This document shows positions 1 through 6,338 of a stretch of 64,000 bases of DNA, piece by piece. The number at the start of each line of letters is the position of its first letter. Position 1 is the stretch's first letter. Position numbers and translations under genes: made by a program. The DNA lies in NCBI RefSeq assembly GCF_003584135.1, contig NZ_QXFI01000012.1:1-64000 (forward strand). The letters run 5' to 3'. Under the pieces are notes generated by a model. That model searched no databases. It was given only the letters and a program-made list of their open reading frames with translations, and was not told the origin of the DNA. Origin of the DNA: Flagellimonas pelagia (GTDB lineage: Bacteria; Bacteroidota; Bacteroidia; Flavobacteriales; Flavobacteriaceae).

Positions 1-27
1 TGTAGATACCCCAAAAACTAGGGCAGT
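1..27 (+). repeat. Left terminal inverted repeat of the IS3 element
   Basis: Bases 1-12 (TGTAGATACCCC) match the reverse complement of 1211-1222 exactly. Bases 19-27 (TAGGGCAGT) match the other end with one difference. The six bases between are mostly unlike, giving about 21 of 27 matches. Confidence 0.88.
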
Positions 28-53
28 AAGTTTAATCATTAAATTTACTGAAT

Positions 54-329
54 ATGACACGAAGAAAGTTTACCCCGAAGTTCAAGACCAAAGTGGTCCT
101 GGAAGCCTTGAAGGAACGGCATAGCCTTGCCGAACTTGCCCAGAAGTACGAGATACACCCTACCCAGATCAGCGCTTGGAAGCGCGATTTCCTTGATGGG
201 GCCGAGCAGGTGTTCGAATCGGGCAAGAAGGATGCCCGCAGCGAGACCGAAAGGGAGAAGGACAAACTTCTAAAGGCCATAGGCCAGTTGAAGGTCGAGA
301 ACGATTTTTTAAAGGACGCCTTGCGCTGA
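54..329 (+). CDS. IS3-family transposase OrfA
   Basis: This 91-residue protein is the DNA-binding subunit of the transposase. Its N-terminal half is a basic helix-turn-helix of the HTH_Tnp_1 type (RRKFTPKFKTKVVLEAL, then LAELAQKYEIHPTQISAWK), which would bind the element's terminal repeats. The C-terminal third (about residues 60-91) is a charged leucine-containing coiled coil, as usual for OrfA multimerisation. The reading frame ends 24 bases before the OrfB ATG. A slippery heptamer near its 3' end would let some ribosomes shift by -1 and continue into OrfB, producing the OrfAB transposase. Length and motifs are normal for the family, and nothing appears broken. Confidence 0.93.
   Translation: MTRRKFTPKFKTKVVLEALKERHSLAELAQKYEIHPTQISAWKRDFLDGAEQVFESGKKDARSETEREKDKLLKAIGQLKVENDFLKDALR
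305..311 (+). other. Predicted -1 ribosomal frameshift site (T TTT TTA)
   Basis: In the OrfA frame the codons here read GAT TTT TTA AAG, so the heptamer T TTT TTA sits in the correct phase for tandem -1 slippage. It is the same type of heptamer as the well-known U UUU UUA site. After the shift the frame stays open from 305 through the OrfB ATG at 353 and on to 1171. OrfB is in the -1 frame relative to OrfA, as required. No stimulatory structure was worked out. Confidence 0.72.
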
Positions 330-352
330 GACCACTCTCCGAACGCAGAAAA

Positions 353-1171
353 ATGATACGCAAGGGTCATTCCAAGATGAGCATTGCAAGGCAGTGCAGA
401 ACATTGTCGGTCCATCGCTCGGGGCTCTATTACAGGCCAAGGGGCGAGAGCGAACTGAACCTGAGGCTCATGCGCGAGATGGACGAGCATTACCTCCACC
501 ATCCCTTCAAAGGGGCCAAGCGGATGCACATCTGGCTGACCAGGGACAGAGGGTACAAGGTGAGCAGGAACCGTATCGAACGGCTCTATTACAAGGTAAT
601 GGGCCTCAGGGCCGTCCTTCCGGGAAAACATACCTCCCGAAGGTGCAAGGACCACAGAACGTATCCGTACCTGCTGAGGAACCTGACCGTTGACAGGCCC
701 AATCAGGTCTGGGCCACAGATATTACCTATATCCCCATGCAACAGGGATATCTCTATCTGGTGGCCATCATCGACCTGCACAGCCGCTATGTCCTGAACT
801 GGAGCGTGTCCAATTCCATGGATGCCCAATGGTGCAGGGAAACATTGGAAGAGACCATAGGTGAGCACGGGACACCGGAGATCCTCAATACGGACCAGGG
901 GAGCCAGTTCACTGCCGAGGAGTTTGCCAACTATGTTTTGGGTCAGGGAATACGCCTGAGCATGGACGGCAAGGGAAGGGCCACCGACAATGCCTTTATC
1001 GAAAGGCTTTGGAGGAATGTAAAGTATGAGAAAATCTATCTGAACCCTCCAAAGGATGGTATGGAACTCTATCTGTTATTGGCAGAGTACTTTGATTATT
1101 ACAACCATGAAAGAAGACATCAGTCCATCGACTATGAAAGACCCATCGATCTATTCAAGAGAGCAGCTTGA
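353..1171 (+). CDS. IS3-family transposase OrfB (DDE integrase core)
   Basis: This 272-residue protein carries the catalytic rve domain that cuts and joins the element ends. The acidic triad is visible: D in WATDITYIP, D in LNTDQGSQFT, and E in AFIERLWRNVKYEKIYL with the expected D-D-35-E style spacing. An N-terminal HTH_21-like region (about residues 1-100) precedes the core. The ATG at 353 is a possible internal start for free OrfB, but the active protein is probably the OrfAB fusion made by frameshifting at 305-311. The frame is intact to the stop, 51 bases before the right end of the element, so the copy could be active. Confidence 0.94.
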   Translation: MIRKGHSKMSIARQCRTLSVHRSGLYYRPRGESELNLRLMREMDEHYLHHPFKGAKRMHIWLTRDRGYKVSRNRIERLYYKVMGLRAVLPGKHTSRRCKDHRTYPYLLRNLTVDRPNQVWATDITYIPMQQGYLYLVAIIDLHSRYVLNWSVSNSMDAQWCRETLEETIGEHGTPEILNTDQGSQFTAEEFANYVLGQGIRLSMDGKGRATDNAFIERLWRNVKYEKIYLNPPKDGMELYLLLAEYFDYYNHERRHQSIDYERPIDLFKRAA

Positions 1172-1195
1172 TAATTATATTGGTTTTGTAGAAAA

Positions 1196-1222
1196 ACTGT
1201 CCTAAAGATCGGGGTATCTACA
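1196..1222 (-). repeat. Right terminal inverted repeat of the IS3 element
   Basis: Read on the minus strand it begins TGTAGATACCCC and continues to TAGGACAGT, mirroring bases 1-27. It fixes the right boundary of the element at 1222. The next base begins foreign coding sequence. Confidence 0.88.
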
Positions 1223-2368
1223 GAGTTTCGGGCAAAGGAAAGACTTGTATTAAATATTATAAACTATATAGAAGTATACAAAGAGGAATTTGAGAACAGT
1301 TCCTTTTGGAAGAAAAATGCTCATTTATTATTGGTATTTTATCTTCATGACAATGATTTGGACTTGCTAGATTATAATATAAGGCTTGTAAATGATTGGC
1401 AATACCCAAGTGAAGATTTAAGAATCATCAAACATGATTGGGAAACAATAAATAAAAAAATAAAAGATGGCAAGGCCCACGAATTATCAGAAGGTGACAC
1501 ATTTTATCTTGGGGCTTGCACAAAAGGCTCAACTGCCTTAAAATCTTTTCGCAATCAGCCATTTAATGAAGAAAAAGCAAAGCAAAGGGCTTATTCTCTT
1601 AAGCAAGGTTATGTTAATCACATAATTGCAAACATTTCTCAGGAGGAAACTGAGACATATGGAAAGATTATAGAGCGGCCCGAAATTCTCGATGCAGTTC
1701 AATCAATCGAAGAAATAGTTATATCGAAATTCCTTCCTTTCTATGGTAAATCAGCAAAAGAGATAGAAAAATATTTGGGTTTGGAGTTGAATCAAAAAGC
1801 CAAAAGCTATTTTGCCAACCTTACTAATGCAATTCTTGGTCTTAAACTTGGGCAAAAAATAGAAGAATTTGAAAAGGCCGATATCCAAGTCAAAACAATT
1901 CGACTTAGCGAAAATAACCTACCAAAAGAAGATATTTCATTTCCAACATTTGAATTTCAAGAATTAATCAAAACTGATTGGGAAGACTCTGATTTCAAGA
2001 ATATTTTAGAAAGTAAGTTTTTCTTTGTTTTTTATCAATATGAAAACGATGATCTAATTTTAAAAAAAGTACGGTTTTGGAATATGCCACAATCCGACAT
2101 ATCAGAGGCCAAAATAGTTTGGGACAAAATGATTGAAGCAGTTTCTAGAGGTTTGATAGTCCGAGAAGTAAGCGATATTGGCATTAGAAAGACCTACTTT
2201 CCAAAGAAAACTGAAAACAGAATAAGTCATGTCAGACCACATGCCAGAAATGCTGCAGATACTTTTATGCTTCCTATACCTGATAAATTAACAAAACTTA
2301 CTGAATATACTAAACACTGTTTTTGGTTTAATGCAAGTTATGTAAGAGATGAAATATTTATGAAATAA
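1223..2368 (+). pseudogene. Sau3AI/MutH-type restriction endonuclease, 5' part lost to the IS3 insertion
   Basis: Open frame runs unbroken from the first base after the IS element (EFRAKERLVLNIINY...) for 381 codons, although the first candidate start is only a TTG at 1331. The sequence resembles Sau3AI, a type II enzyme cutting GATC: ERLVLNIINY, GKAHELSEGDTFYLGACTKG, AKQRAYSLKQGYV, then the C-terminal half with FWNMP and HVRPHA. Sau3AI is about 490 residues and its catalytic D...ExK residues lie just upstream of the ERLVLNIINY segment, so about 100 residues including the active site are missing here. The MutH-like N-domain is thus headless while the C-terminal domain is complete. It is very probably inactive unless the 5' piece left of the IS is rejoined. 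Family assignment is from remembered motifs, not a search. Confidence 0.8.
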
Positions 2369-2479
2369 GCCCCCAGAACGTATTAAGAATTTTAACCTTT
2401 TATGTGCTTAGTTTAAAAAAACGTCTATTTTTCGTGTTGATGAAGTTAGATTAAAACGGAATAGAACTTTAAACAAAAA

Positions 2480-3403
2480 ATGCAAATCATTACTGAAGAT
2501 GGTGAAAATTATATTTTGATATCCAATCCACGTCAATTGGAGAAATTACTCAATCTTATATCTTCACAAGAAGCCTTTGCCGATAAATTTAAATTTTCCA
2601 AAAGAGAACTCTTCATCAACTTACTCGAATCATTAAAGGTTGACTATGAATACTTTACTAAAAACTATTTTTATTACGATTCAAGTAGAAAAATACATAT
2701 ATCCGAAAGCCAGTTTGGGTATGTTTGGGTAAGTACTTCGGGATTAGTTGCAAAAAATAAACCTACTTTTAATCGTGCGCTAAATTCTTGTTTAAACCAA
2801 TATTTAGTAATATCACTACTTTTTAAAAATGCGATTGAAATTGTTAAAGATGAAAGGGTATATGATATCGATTCGTATCCATCCAGCCAATTAAGCAAAT
2901 TATCACCGGCAATTTTCCACAATCTCACATTTTACATTGAGGTATTTTGTAAAGCTTATTTATCATTGACAGATAGCACGGTTCCTCGCACACACAACTT
3001 GCCTATTCTCTACCAGAAAACCGTAGACGTAATGGTTAATAAAAAACATAATGATTCGCTTTTCCAGATATTGGTATTGGATCCGCTTTATAATTTCATT
3101 AATCATATAGATAAAATCCCAGGTGATTTTAAAGAACAATTTATAAAATACGATGATAACCCATTAGACGATACCGTAATCTTATTTGATCTCGGGGGCT
3201 TAGTAGAAATGACCCATATACTTGAATTATCTGTTGACTTTATATCCGATTATTTCTATATGGGCACAGAATCTCATTATTTAGAAACAAACCTATTTAA
3301 GAGGCTTTTAGAATTGGCAGACACTGAAGAAAAAAAGAAAAAGATACGAGAAATGTATCCACATTTAGACAACAGTCACAAGGATGCTAGTAAGGAAAAT
3401 TAA
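2480..3403 (+). CDS. Protein of unknown function beside the broken restriction gene
   Basis: I do not recognise this 307-residue protein. It is AT-rich in base use, like the restriction remnant upstream and unlike the core genes to the right, so both probably arrived together. No signal peptide or membrane span is obvious. The middle (about residues 145-185) reads as paired helices (NLTFYIEVFCKAYLSL, then a PRTHNLPILYQK segment), which faintly recalls HEPN-type helical domains, but the RxxxxH catalytic motif is not present. The C-terminus is highly charged with a KKKKK-like stretch. Starts at ATG 2480, 111 bases after the restriction remnant. A role in the same defence or mobile context is inference only. 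Confidence 0.72.
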   Translation: MQIITEDGENYILISNPRQLEKLLNLISSQEAFADKFKFSKRELFINLLESLKVDYEYFTKNYFYYDSSRKIHISESQFGYVWVSTSGLVAKNKPTFNRALNSCLNQYLVISLLFKNAIEIVKDERVYDIDSYPSSQLSKLSPAIFHNLTFYIEVFCKAYLSLTDSTVPRTHNLPILYQKTVDVMVNKKHNDSLFQILVLDPLYNFINHIDKIPGDFKEQFIKYDDNPLDDTVILFDLGGLVEMTHILELSVDFISDYFYMGTESHYLETNLFKRLLELADTEEKKKKIREMYPHLDNSHKDASKEN

Positions 3404-3514
3404 ACTTAATTGGATTTTTATTCTAAAGTCATTTATTAGCACAATAGGTTGCCCCTATTCCAATTTTAATTTACGCTTTTCTTCCCGAACACTATAAAAT
3501 TGGAACAGGATCCA

Positions 3515-3640
3515 CGTGCAAAAGTTTAAGGGTAAGTATTTGGGACAAGTGACAAATTATTCTGAAAAAATTTAGTTTGAAATGTTAAAGTTTGGGTTCA
3601 AACTTTATTTTTTTCAATCCGCGTGCAAATTGCGTGCAAA
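3515..3640. repeat. Three CGTGCAAA direct repeats in non-coding DNA next to tRNA-Asn
   Basis: CGTGCAAA occurs at 3515-3522, 3622-3629 and 3633-3640, and a related GGTGCAAA at 3778-3785. The last two are spaced 11 bases apart. They sit between the AT-rich accessory genes and the 3' end of the tRNA gene, where recombinase arm sites of an integrated element would be expected. No integrase gene is visible, so this is suggestive only. Apart from these repeats and two hairpins, bases 3404-3688 hold no gene I can support. Confidence 0.4.
3587..3614 (+). terminator. Rho-independent terminator, plus strand
   Basis: AAAGTTTG, loop GGTT, CAAACTTT form an 8-bp stem followed by A and a run of seven T. 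It would end transcripts coming from the unknown gene at 2480-3403, about 180 bases upstream. Confidence 0.65.
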
Positions 3641-3642
3641 TG

Positions 3643-3678
3643 AAAAAGGCTTCAGAGTTTGAATTTCTCTGAAGCCTT
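3643..3678 (-). terminator. Rho-independent terminator of tRNA-Asn
   Basis: On the minus strand AAGGCTTCAGAG and CTCTGAAGCCTT form a perfect 12-bp stem with a 9-base loop, followed by a T run. It lies ten bases beyond the tRNA 3' end, the right place to terminate a single-gene tRNA transcript. Confidence 0.85.
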
Positions 3679-3688
3679 GCTGTATCTG

Positions 3689-3762
3689 CTCCCCCTCTTG
3701 GGCTCGAACCAAGGACCCTCTGATTAACAGTCAGATGCTCTAACCAACTGAGCTAAGGAGGA
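3689..3762 (-). tRNA. tRNA-Asn (anticodon GTT)
   Basis: The minus strand folds into a complete 74-base cloverleaf. The acceptor stem is TCCTCCT with AGGGGGA (one G-T wobble), the D-arm has AGCTCAGTTGGTTAGAGC, the anticodon stem is TCTGA/TCAGA around loop CTGTTAA giving anticodon GTT, and the T-arm is CTTGG-TTCGAGC-CCAAG. The discriminator base is G and CCA is not encoded. The 3' end points toward the AT-rich accessory genes, so this tRNA is a plausible integration site for that island. Confidence 0.97.
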
Positions 3763-3781
3763 ATTTTACCTTAAGCGGGTG

Positions 3782-3813
3782 CAAATATAGCAGATTCTTT
3801 ATTACACCACAAA
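3782..3813 (-). promoter_or_regulatory. Bacteroidota-type promoter of tRNA-Asn
   Basis: Reading the minus strand, TTTG (3810-3813) is followed after exactly 20 bases by TATATTTG (3782-3789), matching the Bacteroidota consensus TTTG-N19-21-TAnnTTTG at every defined position. The tRNA starts 19 bases downstream. Confidence 0.88.
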
Positions 3814-3829
3814 CAAAAAAATAGCTTTT

Positions 3830-5185
3830 CTATTTAAAAAGCCATTTATACAGATCATTCCCGTTGGCAAACAGCAATAGAGCGATCAAAAGGAAGAAGC
3901 CCACCATTTGGGCATACTCCAAAAACTTATCGCTGGGCTTGCGGCCCGTGATCATCTCATACAACAGGAACATCACATGCCCCCCATCCAAGGCTGGGAT
4001 AGGCAAAATGTTCATAAACGCCAAAATAATGGAGATAAATGCCGTAGTGGCCCAAAAGGCCGGCCAGTTCCAAGTATCGGGGAACATGCCCCCAATGGCG
4101 GCGAACCCTCCTACCCCTTTATAGGCTCCAGTTTCTGGATTGAAGATTTTTTTCAATTGCTTCATGTAGCTCGAGAGGGTAGACACCCCTTTGTTGATTC
4201 CGGCTGGAATGGCCTCCAAGAAAGAATATTTTTGCGTCTCGATCCTAAATATCCCTTTATCCTGAAAATCCTCCATGGTGATCGCAGCGGTTTCCAAGCC
4301 CAATTTGGCATCCTTGCTCACTTTGGCCATAACATGGTGCTCCGTACCATCTTCCCTTTTTACAAGGACATCAACCTCTTTTCCTTTGTTGTTATCCAAT
4401 AGGGTCATCACTTGATCGCGATATTTGGCAGGTGACCCGTTGATGTTGACAAACTCGTCTTTAGATTTAAAGCCTGCATTCTTGTTATGGGAAGTATCAG
4501 GAACCTGGTTCACGATAAAGGGCACCCTAAAACTCAAAAAATGGATTTTGTCCTCATCCTCTAACAAAGTGGAAATAAAATCCACAGGGATTTCCTTTTC
4601 AATACGTTGGCCGTTCCTCTCCAAGGTAATGGTGTTCCCATTGATCAATTCTGCAAAAACACTCCTGAAGGTTTTCAACTCGTTGCCATCCACAGCAATG
4701 ATTTTGTCCCCGGTCTGGATTCCCAACTCATCACCAATGGACTTTTCAGTGACCCACACCCCATCCTTTAAGCTGTCCATGGGAATATATTCGTCCCCAT
4801 AAGCATAGGCCATACCAATGTAGATGACCACCGCCAAAATAAAGTTTACGGTTACCCCTCCCAACATGATGATCAAACGTTGCCAGGCCGGTTTGCTCCG
4901 GAATTCCCAAGGTTTAGGTTCTTCCTTCATCTGTTCGGTGTCCATGCTCTCATCGATCATTCCGGAAATCTTCACATAACCGCCCAAAGGCAACCAACCG
5001 ATACCATATACCGTTTCCCCTATCTTCTTTTTGAACAGGGCAAACTTTACATCAAAAAAGAGAAAGAACTTTTCAACCCGGGTCTTAAAGATTTTGGCCG
5101 GTATAAAATGCCCCAGCTCGTGCAGGACGATAAGCAGGGAAAGGCTTAGAAAGAATTGTATGGTCTTTATCAATATAGGGGTCAT
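3830..5185 (-). CDS. rseP: RIP metalloprotease RseP (site-2 protease, M50)
   Basis: This 451-residue inner-membrane zinc protease cleaves transmembrane anti-sigma factors and remnant signal peptides. The first membrane helix contains the zinc motif HELGH (H22, E23, H26), and the second ligand motif PIPALDGGH lies near residue 398. Between them are PDZ regions (for example GIQTGDKIIAVDGNELKTF). Four membrane spans and overall length match the family. It is transcribed away from the SCO gene, and a TACTTTTG element sits about 24 bases before the ATG. The window carries two ECF sigma systems, but nothing in the sequence shows that this protease acts on either anti-sigma factor. Confidence 0.96.
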   Translation of the reverse strand: MTPILIKTIQFFLSLSLLIVLHELGHFIPAKIFKTRVEKFFLFFDVKFALFKKKIGETVYGIGWLPLGGYVKISGMIDESMDTEQMKEEPKPWEFRSKPAWQRLIIMLGGVTVNFILAVVIYIGMAYAYGDEYIPMDSLKDGVWVTEKSIGDELGIQTGDKIIAVDGNELKTFRSVFAELINGNTITLERNGQRIEKEIPVDFISTLLEDEDKIHFLSFRVPFIVNQVPDTSHNKNAGFKSKDEFVNINGSPAKYRDQVMTLLDNNKGKEVDVLVKREDGTEHHVMAKVSKDAKLGLETAAITMEDFQDKGIFRIETQKYSFLEAIPAGINKGVSTLSSYMKQLKKIFNPETGAYKGVGGFAAIGGMFPDTWNWPAFWATTAFISIILAFMNILPIPALDGGHVMFLLYEMITGRKPSDKFLEYAQMVGFFLLIALLLFANGNDLYKWLFK

Positions 5186-5208
5186 CAGTCACAATTTGTT
5201 AAAACGCA

Positions 5209-5216
5209 CAAAAGTA
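5209..5216 (-). promoter_or_regulatory. -7 element (TACTTTTG) before rseP
   Basis: The minus strand carries a perfect TAnnTTTG 23 bases before the rseP ATG. A convincing -33 TTTG at 19-21 bases was not found, so the promoter call rests on the -7 element and position. Confidence 0.5.
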
Positions 5217-5323
5217 ACCTTTTAAGAAATGATAAAAAAACCAAGGTTTTGTTCACTCATCGATTTAAGAAAGATTTAGCAACAAAAGTTGAGTTTTATC
5301 ATGGCAGATCATCCCTTGGGCCG

Positions 5324-5331
5324 TAATTTTG
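5324..5331 (+). promoter_or_regulatory. -7 element (TAATTTTG) abutting the SCO start codon
   Basis: A perfect TAnnTTTG ends four bases before the ATG at 5336. If transcription starts at the usual distance, the mRNA would begin at or beside the start codon and be leaderless. A clear -33 element is not present. Confidence 0.5.
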
Positions 5332-5335
5332 CACC

Positions 5336-6010
5336 ATGGGTTCTTTTTTTGCGAAATACAAGTTGTTCGGATTGGTGTTCCTTGGTCTGTCGGCCATTAT
5401 CATCTACCTATTCTACAATGCCCTACAGCCCGAAAATGTACTCCCTGTGTACCAACCTAACATGGTGGATAAATCGCTTGTGGACAGCACACTCTACTAC
5501 AAAAAGAAGTACCACACCATTGCTGATTTTGCCTTGGTGAACCAAAACGGTGATACCATTACCCAAGACAATTACAAAGGGAAAATCTATGTGGCAGATT
5601 TCTTTTTTACCACCTGCCCCACCATTTGCCCGATCATGACCAAAAACATGGGAGAGATACAGGCCGCCATTTTGGATGACCCCAACATCATGCTCCTATC
5701 GCACTCGGTGACCCCGGTGATCGATTCTGTGCCCCAACTGAAAAAGTATGCCTTGGAAAAAGGAGTGGTGGACAGCAAATGGAATTTGGTGACCGGAGAT
5801 AAAAAGCAGATTTACGAGCTGGCCCGTAAATCGTACCTAGCCGTAAAGACCGATGGAGATGGTGGGCCGTATGATATGATCCATACCGAAAACTTCATCT
5901 TGGTGGACAAGGAGAAAAGAATCCGCGGTTTTTATGATGGCACCAATCGGGAGGAAATCAACAAGTTGTTGGAAGACATCAAGATTCTTGAGGCCAGTTA
6001 CGAGGATTGA
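5336..6010 (+). CDS. SCO1/SenC-family copper chaperone
   Basis: This 224-residue protein has an N-terminal membrane anchor (about residues 10-30) and a periplasmic thioredoxin-like domain. SCO proteins deliver copper to the CuA centre of cytochrome c oxidase. The copper ligands are visible: C94 and C98 in TTCPTICPI, and H183 in YDMIHTENFILV. The start at ATG 5336 is supported by a -7 element four bases upstream. It is divergent from rseP and followed by feoAB, 85 bases on, perhaps transcribed separately. Family length is normal. No oxidase genes lie in the window, so the partner cannot be seen. Confidence 0.93.
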   Translation: MGSFFAKYKLFGLVFLGLSAIIIYLFYNALQPENVLPVYQPNMVDKSLVDSTLYYKKKYHTIADFALVNQNGDTITQDNYKGKIYVADFFFTTCPTICPIMTKNMGEIQAAILDDPNIMLLSHSVTPVIDSVPQLKKYALEKGVVDSKWNLVTGDKKQIYELARKSYLAVKTDGDGGPYDMIHTENFILVDKEKRIRGFYDGTNREEINKLLEDIKILEASYED

Positions 6011-6095
6011 AACAAAACGTTTAAAAGATGATGGCCAAATATTTAGCTTTTTTACTTATTTTTGCCCTTAATTATATTCAATCTAAATAAGCTTA

Positions 6096-6338
6096 GTGGC
6101 TACTGTTGCAGACCTCACCCAAGGCCAAAAGGGAATCATCAAAGATTTTGCGGAACATGTTCTACCGATTAAACTATTGGAGCTCGGTTGTTTGCCCGGA
6201 AACAGTATTGAACTGATCCAAGTGGCCCCTTTGAACGACCCCATATACATCAACCTAAGTGGAAGTCACATAGCCATTAGACGATCACTGGCCGAACTCA
6301 TTGAGCTGGATATCATTGAAGAAACCCAAGCCCTATGA
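6096..6338 (+). CDS. feoA: FeoA, ferrous iron transport accessory protein
   Basis: An 80-residue SH3-like FeoA protein that associates with FeoB on the cytosolic side. The family pattern is clear: LTQGQKGIIKDF, LLELGCLPGNSIELIQ and IYINLSGSHIAIRRSLAELI. The start is a GTG at 6096, because an in-frame TAA lies four codons upstream and no ATG is available before the domain. Its stop overlaps the feoB start as ATGA, so the two genes are translationally coupled. No convincing iron-box operator was found upstream. Confidence 0.9.
   Translation: MATVADLTQGQKGIIKDFAEHVLPIKLLELGCLPGNSIELIQVAPLNDPIYINLSGSHIAIRRSLAELIELDIIEETQAL

Larger units (their letters stand above)
1..1222 (+). mobile_element. 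IS3-family insertion sequence, complete
   Basis: Two overlapping-phase ORFs (HTH OrfA, DDE OrfB) lie between imperfect 27-bp inverted repeats. The left end starts TGTAGATACCCC and the right end is its reverse complement, so the element has the TG...CA termini usual for the IS3 family. It is 1222 bp, a normal length for the family. The left terminal base is the first base of the window, so the left flank and a target-site duplication cannot be seen. The element is clearly richer in G+C than the AT-rich genes to its right, which suggests a different source. On its right side it abuts an open reading frame of a restriction endonuclease that it interrupts. Confidence 0.93.

Noticed and set aside
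32..868. 278-codon minus-strand open frame across the transposase genes
   Set aside because: It is antisense to OrfA and OrfB, which have clear HTH and DDE motifs; the translated antisense shows no family features.
1331..2368. TTG at 1331 as the true start of a complete 345-residue protein
   Set aside because: The frame is open back to the IS border and the upstream codons continue the Sau3AI-like sequence, so 1331 is internal.
2900..3000. HEPN-domain call for the unknown protein
   Set aside because: Helices look compatible, but the RxxxxH motif is missing; kept only as a weak remark.
6010..6096. DtxR or Fur box upstream of feoA
   Set aside because: Only loose half-sites (CTAAATAAGCTTAG in the wrong orientation); not comparable to the palindrome at 30564-30579.
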